Assembly: GCF_023517775.1 (NCBI RefSeq)
Contig: NZ_CP082904.1
Location: 3,038,001-3,102,000 of the forward strand
Source: Mixta hanseatica
Lineage (GTDB): Bacteria; Pseudomonadota; Gammaproteobacteria; Enterobacterales; Enterobacteriaceae
Length of the DNA stretch: 64,000 nucleotides
Reading direction: 5' to 3'
The translations under genes were made by a program, and so were the position numbers. Positions 53,269-62,501 of the stretch are shown piece by piece. Numbering within the stretch: position 1 is the first letter of the stretch; each line of letters opens with the position of its first letter. Under the pieces are notes generated by a model, which did not search any database, was not told the origin of the DNA, and saw only the letters and a program-made list of their open reading frames with translations.

Positions 53269-53284
53269 TGTGATGTAAGTCACA
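53269..53284 (+). promoter_or_regulatory. CRP-binding site of the sugar operon
   Basis: TGTGATGTAAGTCACA is a perfect TGTGA-N6-TCACA match. A possible -10 (CATAAT, 53312-53317) lies downstream, which would place the site centre about 47 bp before transcription start; the true start is uncertain. It implies activation by cAMP-CRP and thus control by the PTS genes described above. Confidence 0.8.
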
Positions 53285-53431
53285 TAAAAATGATACTGAT
53301 AACTTCGTTTTCATAATTATCACGAGCCCACTCACTTAATTAGCCGTCACGTTTTCGCCGGTCCTGGAGTTTTGTCCAGGGCACATTTTGCGATCTCGCT
53401 ATCCCTTACTTTTAATACACCGGAGGTCACC

Positions 53432-54262
53432 ATGTTACCGATTGAGCGTCAGCGGCAAATCATTGAAGAATTAAATCTGAATGGTCGGGTGCTGGTTGCC
53501 GAACTGGTTAAGTTATTCCAGGTCTCGCAGGAAACTATTCGTCGCGATCTGGCGCAGCTGGAGAAAAAAGGCATTTTACAGCGCAGCCACGGCGGCGCGG
53601 TTATTAACCGCCCCTCACCGGGGGAACATAATTATCGCCGTACTGTATTGAATGAATATGAGGCCACCTTTCGCCAGAGAATGAATGAAAACGAGCAGCA
53701 GAAAATGCAAATAGCCAAGCGGGCATTAGATTTTATTTCCGTTGGCGACTGCCTGCTGTTGGATAGCAGTACCACCTGCTGGTTTCTGGCGCGGCAGCTG
53801 CCGGATATCGAACTAACGGTGTTAACCAATTCCCTGCGCACCATCCAGGCGCTGGCGGTAAAAAGTCATATACGCACCATCTGCCTGGGAGGGGAATATT
53901 CTGAGCGTTATGAAGACTTTCACGGCATCGTCGCGGAATTACCGTTAAAGGAGTTTTTGATTAATAAAATTTTCTTTTCCTGTAGCGGCTTAGGCGGCGA
54001 CGGTTATTTACGTGAAGGCAATGAAAACGGCGCGCATTTAAAACAGCAAATGCTGCTGGCCGCTGAAAGAAAATATTTACTGATGGATGCCAGTAAATTT
54101 TCCCGGCCCTCTTTTGCCCGTATTTGTCACTACCGTGATGTGGATTTTCTGATAACCGACAATCTGAAAGATAAAGCGTTACAGCAGGAGCTGGCCTGGA
54201 ATGGCGTGAATGTTATCGACTGTTCACAACGCGCTCAGGCAGTACAGCTGATCAATTACTGA
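53432..54262 (+). CDS. DeoR-family sugar-operon regulator
   Basis: A 276-residue regulator. Residues 1-57 form the DeoR winged helix (IERQRQIIEELN, VSQETIRRDLAQLEKKGILQ, SHGGAV), and residues 75-250 the sugar-phosphate sensor (LLDSSTTCWFLARQL, GGDGYLREGNENG). The ribosome site GGAGG precedes ATG 53432; the frame opens 20 codons earlier without family look. It heads the operon and probably represses it until a phosphosugar binds. E. coli als uses an RpiR-type regulator instead. Confidence 0.9.
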   Translation: MLPIERQRQIIEELNLNGRVLVAELVKLFQVSQETIRRDLAQLEKKGILQRSHGGAVINRPSPGEHNYRRTVLNEYEATFRQRMNENEQQKMQIAKRALDFISVGDCLLLDSSTTCWFLARQLPDIELTVLTNSLRTIQALAVKSHIRTICLGGEYSERYEDFHGIVAELPLKEFLINKIFFSCSGLGGDGYLREGNENGAHLKQQMLLAAERKYLLMDASKFSRPSFARICHYRDVDFLITDNLKDKALQQELAWNGVNVIDCSQRAQAVQLINY

Positions 54263-54282
54263 TGCAACCCGACGGAGTTACG

Positions 54283-55266
54283 ATGAAAAAAACCTCTACC
54301 CTCTGCGTTCTGCTCGCGATACTGGCGGCCTCTCCTGCTTTAGCCGCAGACAAACTGCGTATGGGCATCGTCGTTAAAATCGGCGGCATTCCCTGGTTTA
54401 ACGCCATGGAGGCGGGCATTAAAAGCGAGGCGGCCAAACGCGGCATCGATGCCTGGCAGGTTGGTCCAACCGCTGCCGATCCCGCCTTACAGGTGCGCGC
54501 CATTGAAGATCTTATTGCGCAGAAAGTCGATATTATCGGCGTGGTGCCTAACGATCCACAGGTGCTGGAACCGGTGTTGAAGCGGGCACGCGATGCCGGG
54601 ATCAAAGTTATTACCCATGAATCTCCTGGACAGAAATACGCCGACTGGGATTTCGAGCTGATCGACGCGACCACTCATGGCGTTAACCATATGAAGGCGC
54701 TGGCGCAGTGCATGCATGAAGAGGGCAAGTATGCCATGTATGTCGGCAGCCTGACCGTGCCGCTGCATCAGCAGTGGACCGATGCCGCCCTGCACTATCA
54801 GCAGCAACACTATCCCAAAATGCAGCTGGTAGCGGATAAATTCGGCGTGGGCGAATCGCTGGATGGTTCTATCCGCACGACCAATGAGCTGATGTCTAAA
54901 TACCCCGATCTGAAGGGCATTATGGCATTCGGTTCGCAGGGCCCTATCGGCGCTGGCCGCGCGGTGATGAACCGCCATAAAACGCAACAGGTTTGCGTTA
55001 TCGGCGCATTCAGCCCTGGCCAGGGCGCGTCTCTGGTTAAACGCGATGCGATTAAAGGCGGCTTTATCTGGAATCCGATGACCGCCGGGGAAGTGTTTGT
55101 GCGCATCGCCGACATGATGCAGAAAAAAGCGCCGATTACCGACGGCATGATCATTGAAGGGCTGGGAAAAGTGAAGGTGGATGAAGCCCAACACACCATT
55201 CTTGGCAATAACAGTGAGAGTCTGGATAAAACCAACCTGCCGAAACTGGTCAAAATGGGGCTGTAA
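54283..55266 (+). CDS. periplasmic sugar-binding protein
   Basis: A 327-residue binding protein of the RbsB/LsrB/AlsB type. The signal peptide KKTSTLCVLLAILAASPALA is cut before ADKLRMG. The peripla_BP_4 fold shows MGIVVKIGGIPWFNAMEAGI, DIIGVVPNDPQVLEPVL and VITHESPGQKYADWDFELID. The genes that follow point to a hexose such as allose or allulose. ATG 54283 has a GGAG site; an earlier in-frame ATG at 54262 overlaps the regulator and precedes no signal peptide. Confidence 0.9.
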   Translation: MKKTSTLCVLLAILAASPALAADKLRMGIVVKIGGIPWFNAMEAGIKSEAAKRGIDAWQVGPTAADPALQVRAIEDLIAQKVDIIGVVPNDPQVLEPVLKRARDAGIKVITHESPGQKYADWDFELIDATTHGVNHMKALAQCMHEEGKYAMYVGSLTVPLHQQWTDAALHYQQQHYPKMQLVADKFGVGESLDGSIRTTNELMSKYPDLKGIMAFGSQGPIGAGRAVMNRHKTQQVCVIGAFSPGQGASLVKRDAIKGGFIWNPMTAGEVFVRIADMMQKKAPITDGMIIEGLGKVKVDEAQHTILGNNSESLDKTNLPKLVKMGL

Positions 55267-55268
55267 TC

Positions 55269-56771
55269 ATGAAACAGCAACAACCTCAGGCGCTGATTGC
55301 GCTGGAAAACCTGTCGAAAACCTTTGGCGGCAATCGCGCGCTGAACGCCGTTTCGCTCAGCCTGATGCCGGGTGAAGTTCACTGTCTGGCCGGCACCAAC
55401 GGCTGCGGTAAAAGCACGTTGATTAAGGTGATCTCCGGCGTCTATGCGCCGGATAGCGGTGCGCAGATCAGGCTGCAGGATGGCAGCTGCTGGCCGCGGC
55501 TAACGCCAAAACAGGCACGCGCCTTCGGCATTCAGGTGATTTATCAGGATCTGTCATTGTTTCCTAACCTCAGCGTGGCGGAGAACATCGCTTTTGAGCA
55601 TAACCTGGATGGCCTGCTGAGCTGGTACAGCGCGCGTCGCCTGCGCGCTACCGCCGAGCGTATCGTTAACGAACTGGGCTTCACCCTGCGGCTGGATGAA
55701 AAAGTCGCGGCGCTTTCTATCGCTCAACGGCAGCAGGTTGCTATCTGCCGTGCGCTGGTCGCGGAGGCAAAGCTGGTGATTATGGATGAGCCGACCGCCT
55801 CGCTGACGCGCACCGAGGTCAATCAGCTGCTGCGCACCGTACGCTATCTAAAAGAGAAGGATATCTGCGTGGTGTTTGTCAGCCACCGGCTGGATGAGGT
55901 ACTGGAGATATCCGATCGGGTGACGGTGATCCGTGATGGCAGCAAGATGGGCAGCTGGCCCGCCAGTGAAATGGACAGCCATCGATTGACCGAGCTTATG
56001 ACCGGGCAAAAGCTGGATTATCAGCTTAAAACGCCTACGGCTCGCCAACAGCTGCTGCTGGAGGTAGAGAACCTGGCCCGGGCCGGCCAGTATCACGGTA
56101 TCAACTTTCGCCTGTATAAAGGCGAAGTGCTGGGGCTATGCGGCCTACTGGGATCGGGCCGCACCGAGCTGGCGCTGTCGTTGTTCGGCATGACGCGGCC
56201 TGACAGCGGCAAGATCTGGCTGGACAGTAAACCGGTGCGCTTCCGCAGCCACGAAGATGCGATTAAAGCGGGAATTGGCTATGTCTCTGAAGATCGGCTG
56301 ACGCTGGGGCTGGTACAGCAACAGTCGGTGGCGGACAACATGGTGATCTCCATTCTTGATCGGCTGCAGAACCGCTTCCACCTGATTGATGAATACCGCA
56401 AAAACAAACTGATCCTACAGTGGATCCAACAGCTTGGGGTGCGCGTCGCCGATCCCGGGCAAGCGATCTCCACCCTTTCCGGCGGCAACCAGCAAAAGAT
56501 TGTGCTGGCGAAGTGGGTGCTGACGCAGCCGCGCATTTTAATCCTTGATTCACCGACCGTCGGCGTCGATGTGGGTGCCAAAGCCAGCATCTATCAACTG
56601 ATTCATCAGCTGGCGCAGGAGGGGCTGGCCATCATCCTGATTTCCGATGAGGTGCCGGAGGTATGGTACAACTGCGACCGTATTCTTCACTTCCGCGACG
56701 GCACTATCCATGCCGAATATCAGCCGGGCAACGTGGCGCAACAGCAGCTACAGGAGGTGATCAATGCCTGA
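55269..56771 (+). CDS. sugar ABC transporter ATPase (duplicated)
   Basis: A 500-residue protein with two fused ABC domains, as in RbsA/AlsA. Domain 1 has Walker A AGTNGCGKSTLIKVI (near 42-56), signature LSIAQRQQVAICRAL and Walker B LVIMDEPTASL. Domain 2 has the degenerate GLLGSGRTELALSL, the signature LSGGNQQKIVLAKWV and ILILDSPTVGVDVGA. The weak second Walker A is normal in this family. It begins 2 bp after the binding-protein stop and overlaps the first permease by 8 bp. Confidence 0.94.
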   Translation: MKQQQPQALIALENLSKTFGGNRALNAVSLSLMPGEVHCLAGTNGCGKSTLIKVISGVYAPDSGAQIRLQDGSCWPRLTPKQARAFGIQVIYQDLSLFPNLSVAENIAFEHNLDGLLSWYSARRLRATAERIVNELGFTLRLDEKVAALSIAQRQQVAICRALVAEAKLVIMDEPTASLTRTEVNQLLRTVRYLKEKDICVVFVSHRLDEVLEISDRVTVIRDGSKMGSWPASEMDSHRLTELMTGQKLDYQLKTPTARQQLLLEVENLARAGQYHGINFRLYKGEVLGLCGLLGSGRTELALSLFGMTRPDSGKIWLDSKPVRFRSHEDAIKAGIGYVSEDRLTLGLVQQQSVADNMVISILDRLQNRFHLIDEYRKNKLILQWIQQLGVRVADPGQAISTLSGGNQQKIVLAKWVLTQPRILILDSPTVGVDVGAKASIYQLIHQLAQEGLAIILISDEVPEVWYNCDRILHFRDGTIHAEYQPGNVAQQQLQEVINA

Positions 56772-57753
56772 CTTATCCCGCTTTAAACCGCAAAGCAGCC
56801 AGGGCTGGCTCGCCTGGGTGCTGCTGGCTTTTATGCTGTTCTTTGCGCTGGCCAGCGATCAGTTCCTCAGCGTGCAGAACCTGCTTGACCTGGCGGAAAG
56901 CTATGCCGTGACCGGTATTTTTGCCCTGGGGTTGTTTGTCGTGCTGGTCACCGGCGGCATTGATATCTCCTTCGCCGCTGTCGCCTCGGTGGTGCAATAC
57001 CTGATCGCCAGCCTGTTTATTCACTTCCAGTTCGATAGCGCGCTGCTTAGCATCGGCCTCGCCATCCTGTGCGGTACGCTGTTCGGCATGATTAATGCGC
57101 TGCTGATCGCCTCGCTGCGCGTTGTCTCCATCATTATCACTATCAGTATGCAATCGCTGCTGTTTGGTCTGCTGATGTGGCTGACCGACGGACGCAGCCT
57201 GTATGACCTGCCGGAATGGTGGATTACGCTGCGGGAGGTGCTGCCCTTTACGCTGAACGGGCAGAGCTATCAGATCGGTCTGCCGCTGGTGATGATGCTA
57301 ATTATTGCCGCCATCAGCTGGCTGTTGCTGAATAAAACCCACCTTGGCCGCCAGCTGTATGCCGTCGGCGGCGATGCGGAATCGGCGCGGCGCGTCGGCA
57401 TCCGCGTCACGCTGATCACGCTGTTCGCCTACGGCTGGCTGGGCGCGATGGCGGCTATTAGCGGGATGTTGCAGGTCTATCGTATGGGCGAGGTGGTGCC
57501 GAACGCACTGGTGGGCGGCGAGCTAGATGTGCTGGCGGCAACGGTGCTGGGCGGCGCCAGCCTGATGGGCGGCAAAGGCACGGTCACCGGCACGCTGATG
57601 GGCGTCTTTCTGATCGCCATCCTGAAGAACGGCCTCAACCTGATCGGCGTCTCTAACTACTTCATGAACATTGTGGTGGGCGGCGTGATCATGATTGCCA
57701 TCGCCGTCACCCATTACAAAAAACGCAAAGAAACCGATGTCAGCTTCGTCTGA
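56764..57753 (+). CDS. sugar ABC transporter permease 1
   Basis: A 329-residue inner-membrane permease of the RbsC/AlsC family with eight or more hydrophobic segments. The family block ALGLFVVLVTGGIDISFAAV is near residue 55 and GELDVLAATVLGGASLMGGKG near residue 252. It overlaps the ATPase gene by 8 bp. Confidence 0.92.
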   Translation: MPDLSRFKPQSSQGWLAWVLLAFMLFFALASDQFLSVQNLLDLAESYAVTGIFALGLFVVLVTGGIDISFAAVASVVQYLIASLFIHFQFDSALLSIGLAILCGTLFGMINALLIASLRVVSIIITISMQSLLFGLLMWLTDGRSLYDLPEWWITLREVLPFTLNGQSYQIGLPLVMMLIIAAISWLLLNKTHLGRQLYAVGGDAESARRVGIRVTLITLFAYGWLGAMAAISGMLQVYRMGEVVPNALVGGELDVLAATVLGGASLMGGKGTVTGTLMGVFLIAILKNGLNLIGVSNYFMNIVVGGVIMIAIAVTHYKKRKETDVSFV

Positions 57754-57771
57754 TCGGTGGGAGAAGAGATG

Positions 57772-58821
57772 ATGAAACCACGCCATTCCTGGCTGCCTGA
57801 CGGCACCAATAGCGGCCTGATACTGCTTATCGCACTGGCGCTGGCGCTGTTTGCCCTGCTGTTGCCGGGGCGCTTTTTTACCGGCTCGACCTTTATGAGT
57901 ATGGCTTTTCAGTTGCCGGAACTCGGCCTGTTAACGCTGGCGATGTTTATCGCCATTCTCAGCGGCGGCCTTAACCTGGCGATTATCGCCACCGCTAATC
58001 TTACCAGCCTGTTTATCGCCTGGCTGCTGCTGCATTTTCTGCCGGCCTCTGCCGGCACGGCGATGCAACTGCTGTGGCTGGGCCTTGGCCTGGCCGGCGC
58101 ATTGCTGATCGCCACGCTGATCGGCGTGATTACCGGCCTGATGGTCACACGCATTGGCGCCCATCCGATTCTGGTCACGTTGGCCACCATGATGACGCTG
58201 AACGGTATCGGCATCTGGCTGACCAAAGGCACGGCGGTTAGCGGTATGCCGGAGACGGTACGGGCGCTGGGCGCCGATACGCTGCTGGGCGTACCGCTGC
58301 CGCTGTGGCTGTTCCTTGCCGCCGCCGCGCTGCTGGCGCTGTTTCTGGGTAAAACCCGCACCGGCAAGTGCATCTATATGGGCGGCAGTAATATCAACGC
58401 TACCTGGTTTAGCGGCGTCAATACGCACCGCATGCTGATAGTGGTGTATGTCATCTCCAGCTGGCTGTGCGTGCTTGCCGGTCTGGTAATGATGGCGCGT
58501 TTTAATTCCGCGCGCATGGGCTATGGCGACGCCTATCTGCTGCTGACAGTGCTGGCGATCATTCTTGGCGGCGCCGATCCCAACGGCGGCTTTGGCCGCG
58601 TGACCGGCGTGGTGCTGTCGCTGATCGCGCTACAGATCCTCTCTACCGGCTTTAACCTGATGAATATCAGTCAGCATTTCAGTCTCGCCATGTGGGGCGT
58701 AGTGCTGATCCTGGTGCTGGCGATCAAACATGGCAAAGGCCGCTGCCACGCTTATCTGACGCTGCGACGCAGCCAGCTGCGTAGCCGCCTGCCCCACTTA
58801 ACTGAAAAAAAGGAAGTGTAA
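57772..58821 (+). CDS. sugar ABC transporter permease 2
   Basis: A 349-residue second RbsC-like permease, with MFIAILSGGLNLAIIATANL near residue 58 and LTVLAIILGGADPNGGFGRV near 260. Two different permeases suggest a heterodimer like LsrC/LsrD rather than the single AlsC of E. coli. ATG 57772 has the best spacing to GGGAG; ATG 57769 and a GTG at 57757 are alternatives. It overlaps the epimerase gene by one base. Confidence 0.9.
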   Translation: MKPRHSWLPDGTNSGLILLIALALALFALLLPGRFFTGSTFMSMAFQLPELGLLTLAMFIAILSGGLNLAIIATANLTSLFIAWLLLHFLPASAGTAMQLLWLGLGLAGALLIATLIGVITGLMVTRIGAHPILVTLATMMTLNGIGIWLTKGTAVSGMPETVRALGADTLLGVPLPLWLFLAAAALLALFLGKTRTGKCIYMGGSNINATWFSGVNTHRMLIVVYVISSWLCVLAGLVMMARFNSARMGYGDAYLLLTVLAIILGGADPNGGFGRVTGVVLSLIALQILSTGFNLMNISQHFSLAMWGVVLILVLAIKHGKGRCHAYLTLRRSQLRSRLPHLTEKKEV

Positions 58822-59513
58822 TGACTATCCAGATCTCCCCTTCGCTGATGTGTATGAATCTGATGGAAATCAAGCAGCAGTTGTCGGTGCTGAATACGCG
58901 GGCAGATTTCCTGCATGTGGACATCATGGATGGCCACTATGTGAAAAACATTACGCTATCGCCCTTTTTTATCGAGCAGATCCGCCCGTATACGCCGGTG
59001 GCGATTGATGTGCATCTGATGGTGGAAACGCCCACCGACTTTATTGCGGCCGTAGCGCAGGCGGGCGCGGATTATATCTGCCCACATGCGGAAACCATCA
59101 ACCGCGACGCTTTTCGCGTTATTAACCAAATTCGTGCGTTGGGTAAAAAGCCCGGCGTGGTGCTGAATCCTGCCACGCCGGTTTCTTGGATCCATCACTA
59201 TATGCACCTGCTGGATAAAATTACCGTCATGACCGTCGATCCGGGCTATGCCGGCCAGCCTTTTATCCCGGAAATGGTGAAAAAAATTGCCGAACTAAAG
59301 GCGCTGAAGGCGCAGCACGGCTATCGCTATCTGATTGAGATTGATGGCTCCTGTAACCAAAAAACCTACGGCACGCTGCTGGAAGCGGGCGCGGAAGTGT
59401 TGATCGTCGGCACCTCCGGGTTGTTTAACCTGCATCAGGAGCTGGAAAGCGCCTGGGATATGATGATGAGCAATATTACTCAGGCGCAAAGCCTGTTGCG
59501 GGAGTCAGCATGA
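58821..59513 (+). CDS. alsE: D-allulose-6-phosphate 3-epimerase (AlsE-like)
   Basis: A 230-residue TIM-barrel epimerase of the ribulose-phosphate 3-epimerase family. Metal ligands His32 and Asp34 (LHVDIMDGHYV), His65 (DVHLMVE) and Asp175 (EIDGSCNQ) are present. ISPSLMCMNLME, VMTVDPGYAGQPFIPEM and VGTSGLFNLHQE follow E. coli AlsE more closely than Rpe. It would turn allulose 6-phosphate into fructose 6-phosphate. It overlaps the kinase gene by 4 bp. Confidence 0.88.
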   Translation: MTIQISPSLMCMNLMEIKQQLSVLNTRADFLHVDIMDGHYVKNITLSPFFIEQIRPYTPVAIDVHLMVETPTDFIAAVAQAGADYICPHAETINRDAFRVINQIRALGKKPGVVLNPATPVSWIHHYMHLLDKITVMTVDPGYAGQPFIPEMVKKIAELKALKAQHGYRYLIEIDGSCNQKTYGTLLEAGAEVLIVGTSGLFNLHQELESAWDMMMSNITQAQSLLRESA

Positions 59514-60406
59514 CGGCAAGCTGGCTTGGTATCGATATTGGCGGCACCAGCACCCGGCTGTTGTTAATGGATGCGCAGCATCAATGGCACGGTTTTCGTA
59601 AGGTGGCGACCGCCAGCTGGGCGCAGCAGCCGCAGGCGCTGGATGCGCTGGCCGAGCTGATTAACGCCACGCTGGAGCAGCAAAGCGTCAGCGGCGTGAT
59701 GCTCGGCCTGCCGGGCATTCTCAGCCGCGATCGTCAGCAGGTGATTTCATTGCCGTTTATCCAGGCGCTGGATCACCAGCCGGTGGCGGCATTGCTGGCG
59801 CAGCGGCTGGGCGTGCCGGTAGCGATGGATAAAGATGTTAATCATCTGATGCTGTGGGATTTGCTACAGCTGGCAACGCTACCCAACCACGCCGTCGGCC
59901 TTTATCTGGGCACCGGCATGGGCAACAGCCTGTGGCTAAACGGTGGTTTTTATCATGGCGAGCACGGCGGCGCGGGCGAAATCGGTCATATGCCGTGGCG
60001 TGATAGCGATCTGCCCTGCCCGTGCGGCAATCGCGGCTGTGTGGAAACCCTGACCTCCGGCAGCTGGCTGGCGCACTGGGCAGCGCAACACCAGCCGGAT
60101 GTGCCGCTGGCGCAGCTGTTTACCCTTCACGGCAATCACCCGGCGCTACAGGCGTTTATTCAGCGTCTGGGGCAAACCATCGCCGGTGAAATGAATATTC
60201 TCGACCCGGAATATTTAGTATTAGGCGGCGGCGTGCTGGCGATGCGCGACTTCCCTCTCGCAGCGCTGCGGGAAACTATTTTTACTCATCTGCGTCCCCC
60301 GGCTACGCGTCAGGGTTTAAAAGTGATTTTTAGCAGCGTGACCGATCAAACCGGCTGCCGTGGCGCCTGTCTGGCCGCTGAACGCCACTTCAGGAGGCTA
60401 AAATGA
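59510..60406 (+). CDS. alsK: ROK-family sugar kinase (AlsK-like)
   Basis: A 298-residue ROK kinase. The phosphate loop GIDIGGTSTRLLL (residues 7-19), the GTGMGNSLWLNG block and the zinc motif CPCGNRGCVET are present; the catalytic Asp lies in AMDKDVNHL. The protein resembles E. coli D-allose kinase AlsK, and its place beside alsE supports a hexose such as allose or allulose. It overlaps the neighbours on both sides by 4 bp. Confidence 0.85.
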   Translation: MTASWLGIDIGGTSTRLLLMDAQHQWHGFRKVATASWAQQPQALDALAELINATLEQQSVSGVMLGLPGILSRDRQQVISLPFIQALDHQPVAALLAQRLGVPVAMDKDVNHLMLWDLLQLATLPNHAVGLYLGTGMGNSLWLNGGFYHGEHGGAGEIGHMPWRDSDLPCPCGNRGCVETLTSGSWLAHWAAQHQPDVPLAQLFTLHGNHPALQAFIQRLGQTIAGEMNILDPEYLVLGGGVLAMRDFPLAALRETIFTHLRPPATRQGLKVIFSSVTDQTGCRGACLAAERHFRRLK

Positions 60407-61368
60407 AAGGTAAAGTATGTGTTTTCGGCTCGTTTAATCTGGATATCGTGGCCGGCATGAGCCGCTTTCCCCTGCCGGGTGAATCATTAATTGCGCGTCA
60501 CAGTATGATGGGGCCAGGCGGTAAAGGCGCGAATCAGGCCACTGCCGCACTTCGGGCCGGGGCGCGCGTTCACTACATTGGCAAAATCGGTCAGGACGAC
60601 TTTGGCCAGTTTGCCCGTCGTCATCTGGAAAAAACCGGTTTTGACGCCATTACGCTATTCACCTGCAAAGAAAAACCCACCGGCAATGCGCTGATTTACG
60701 TTGCGGGCAACGATGCGGAAAATATGATTTCCGTTTACCCAGGCGCCAATCTGACCGTTACCGCAGCGGAAGTCACCCGCTGCCAGCCGACCGTTGCCGC
60801 TGCGGATATCTTACTGATGCAGCTGGAAAATAATCTGAGCGCCATTCAGCGTATGGTAGATATTGCCCGGGCGGCGGGCACTTTTGTGATTATTAATCCT
60901 GCGCCGTGGCAGAAAGTCAGCGCTGCGCTGTTAAGCAAGGTGGATCTGCTCACGCCAAACAGCACGGAGGCCACGCTGTTAAGCGGCGTGACGGTCAATA
61001 ACCTTGATGATGCGAGACAGGCAGCCACCGTACTGCATGGCAAAGGGGTACGTCAGCTTATTATTACGTTGGGGATGCAGGGCGCGTTGCTCTCCGACGG
61101 CGAGGCGATGTACCGTATTCCGCTGTTTCCCGCCCAGCCGGCAGACAGTACTGGCGCAGGCGATGCGTTCAACGGCGCGCTGGCGGCGCGGCTGGCGGCT
61201 GGCGAACCGCTGAAGCAGGCGGCGCTGTTTGCCTCCGCCTATGCTTCGCTGTGCGTGGAGCGGCCTGGCGCAGCCAATTCCATGCCGTTATATGCCGATG
61301 CGCTGGCCCGGCTGCAGGCTTATCCGGCGCTGCAGGTGGAGCGAATTGATCAGCAAAATGCCGCGTAG
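60403..61368 (+). CDS. PfkB-family sugar kinase (ribokinase-like)
   Basis: A 321-residue PfkB kinase. The N-terminal GSFNLDIVAGMSRFPLPGE and GPGGKGANQATAALRAGA match ribokinase; the catalytic base lies in PADSTGAGDAFNGAL (Asp near residue 252). E. coli als has no such gene, so the operon carries two different sugar kinases. It may phosphorylate a second sugar or the same sugar at another position. Last gene of the operon; no clear terminator follows. Confidence 0.88.
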   Translation: MKGKVCVFGSFNLDIVAGMSRFPLPGESLIARHSMMGPGGKGANQATAALRAGARVHYIGKIGQDDFGQFARRHLEKTGFDAITLFTCKEKPTGNALIYVAGNDAENMISVYPGANLTVTAAEVTRCQPTVAAADILLMQLENNLSAIQRMVDIARAAGTFVIINPAPWQKVSAALLSKVDLLTPNSTEATLLSGVTVNNLDDARQAATVLHGKGVRQLIITLGMQGALLSDGEAMYRIPLFPAQPADSTGAGDAFNGALAARLAAGEPLKQAALFASAYASLCVERPGAANSMPLYADALARLQAYPALQVERIDQQNAA

Positions 61369-61396
61369 TAGAGCAAAAGCGCGGCGGTTTGTGAGG

Positions 61397-61645
61397 CTAC
61401 GTTTGTCCCGCATTCCATATGAGTTCCAGCGCCTTGTCTCCGCGCTCAGTATTCGCCCAGCGAATAATTTCTAATCGTTTCGCCAGGCACAGGGCCGTTG
61501 CACCCATCAGCTCGACGGTTCCCAGCGCCAGCTCCAGTCCGCCCAGCAGCCGGTTGCTGAGGGCTTCCGCTTCAGTCACAGAATGAGGCGATAAAACGGC
61601 GGCGAGCTGAACCGGGCTTAAGGCAAGGTTTAAACCTTCTTCCAT
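61397..61645 (-). pseudogene. polymorphic-toxin N-terminal relic
   Basis: An 82-codon frame. Codons 1-55 (VQLAAVLSPHSVTEAEALSN, then RLLGGLELALGTVELMGATA) match the start of the toxin gene at 36570, where the same region reads VTEAE.LSNRLLGGLELAQGTVELMGATAL. After LCLA it switches to an unrelated tail (KRLEIIRWANTERG...) and stops. The toxin part is gone, so this looks like a rearranged toxin locus that lost its C-terminal domain. The start MEEGLNLALSP may be the original N-terminus that the 36.5-kb gene lacks. Confidence 0.7.
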
Positions 61646-61768
61646 GATGATGTCGCTCCACTATTGAATGGCCTTAACATCCTGGAGCAAACTGGAACGG
61701 GCGTATAAAAACAGACAAAAAAATGAGGCGACGGACAGGGTTTGCCGCCGCCGGTAAGTTTCATCGCC

Positions 61769-62347
61769 TCAGGCGCGCAGCCAGCCTGCCTGTTGCGCGT
61801 ACTGCAGCAGCATAATGGTTTTGCCATCGCGGATTTCACCGCTTTTGATCATCTCCAGCGCCTGCGGGAAAGGCAGCTCCAGCACCTCGATCGATTCATC
61901 TTCCACGCCGCCGCCAGCGTTATCCCGCTGCGACTCATCATACTCGGCGGCAAAAAAATGCAGCAGTTCCGTCACGCCGCCGGGCGACATATAGGCTTCA
62001 AACAGTTTTTCCACCTGGCCGACGGCGTAGCCGGTCTCTTCAATCGCCTCTTTACGAATGCAGTCTTCCGGCGAATCATTGTCCAACAGCCCAGCGCAGG
62101 TTTCGATTAGCATGCCGCTCTCATTGCCATTAACAAAGGTCGCCATACGAAACTGGCGGATCAGCACCACGCTATTCTTTGCGCGGTTATAAAGCAGGAT
62201 GGTAGCGCCGTTGCCGCGATCGTATACCTCGCGCTTGTGACGCAGCGTTTCACCGCTGCTGGTGGTGAGTTCATAGGTATAATTACGTAAGACAAACCAG
62301 TTTTCTGACAGCAGCTTATCTTTGATCAGCTTGATATGGGCGGGCAT
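61769..62347 (-). CDS. nudK: Nudix hydrolase NudK
   Basis: A 192-residue Nudix enzyme that in E. coli cleaves GDP-mannose and related nucleotide sugars. The Nudix box is [20 protein letters not shown] followed by GY, with the metal-binding glutamates. [24 protein letters not shown] and [12 protein letters not shown] match NudK. The frame opens at 62383, but [11 protein letters not shown] aligns with the E. coli start. Confidence 0.94.
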   Translation of the reverse strand: MPAHIKLIKDKLLSENWFVLRNYTYELTTSSGETLRHKREVYDRGNGATILLYNRAKNSVVLIRQFRMATFVNGNESGMLIETCAGLLDNDSPEDCIRKEAIEETGYAVGQVEKLFEAYMSPGGVTELLHFFAAEYDESQRDNAGGGVEDESIEVLELPFPQALEMIKSGEIRDGKTIMLLQYAQQAGWLRA

Positions 62348-62468
62348 AGCGGCTCCGAAAATCAACAGGGAGCCTGCAATCATAGAACTGCCGCAGCGAG
62401 AAAACTATCCGAATTGCGCCAGGGATAAAGGGGAAGCGTGTGACAAAGCGGGAAACAGCGAATGGAGA

Positions 62469-62494
62469 TGCCGCAGGCCGAACGACCTGCGGCA
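62469..62494 (-). terminator. terminator of the nar operon
   Basis: A 9-bp perfect stem TGCCGCAGG/CCTGCGGCA with an 8-base loop lies 8 bp after the narI stop. No T run follows on the minus strand. Confidence 0.65.
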
Positions 62495-62501
62495 CAAGCT
62501 A

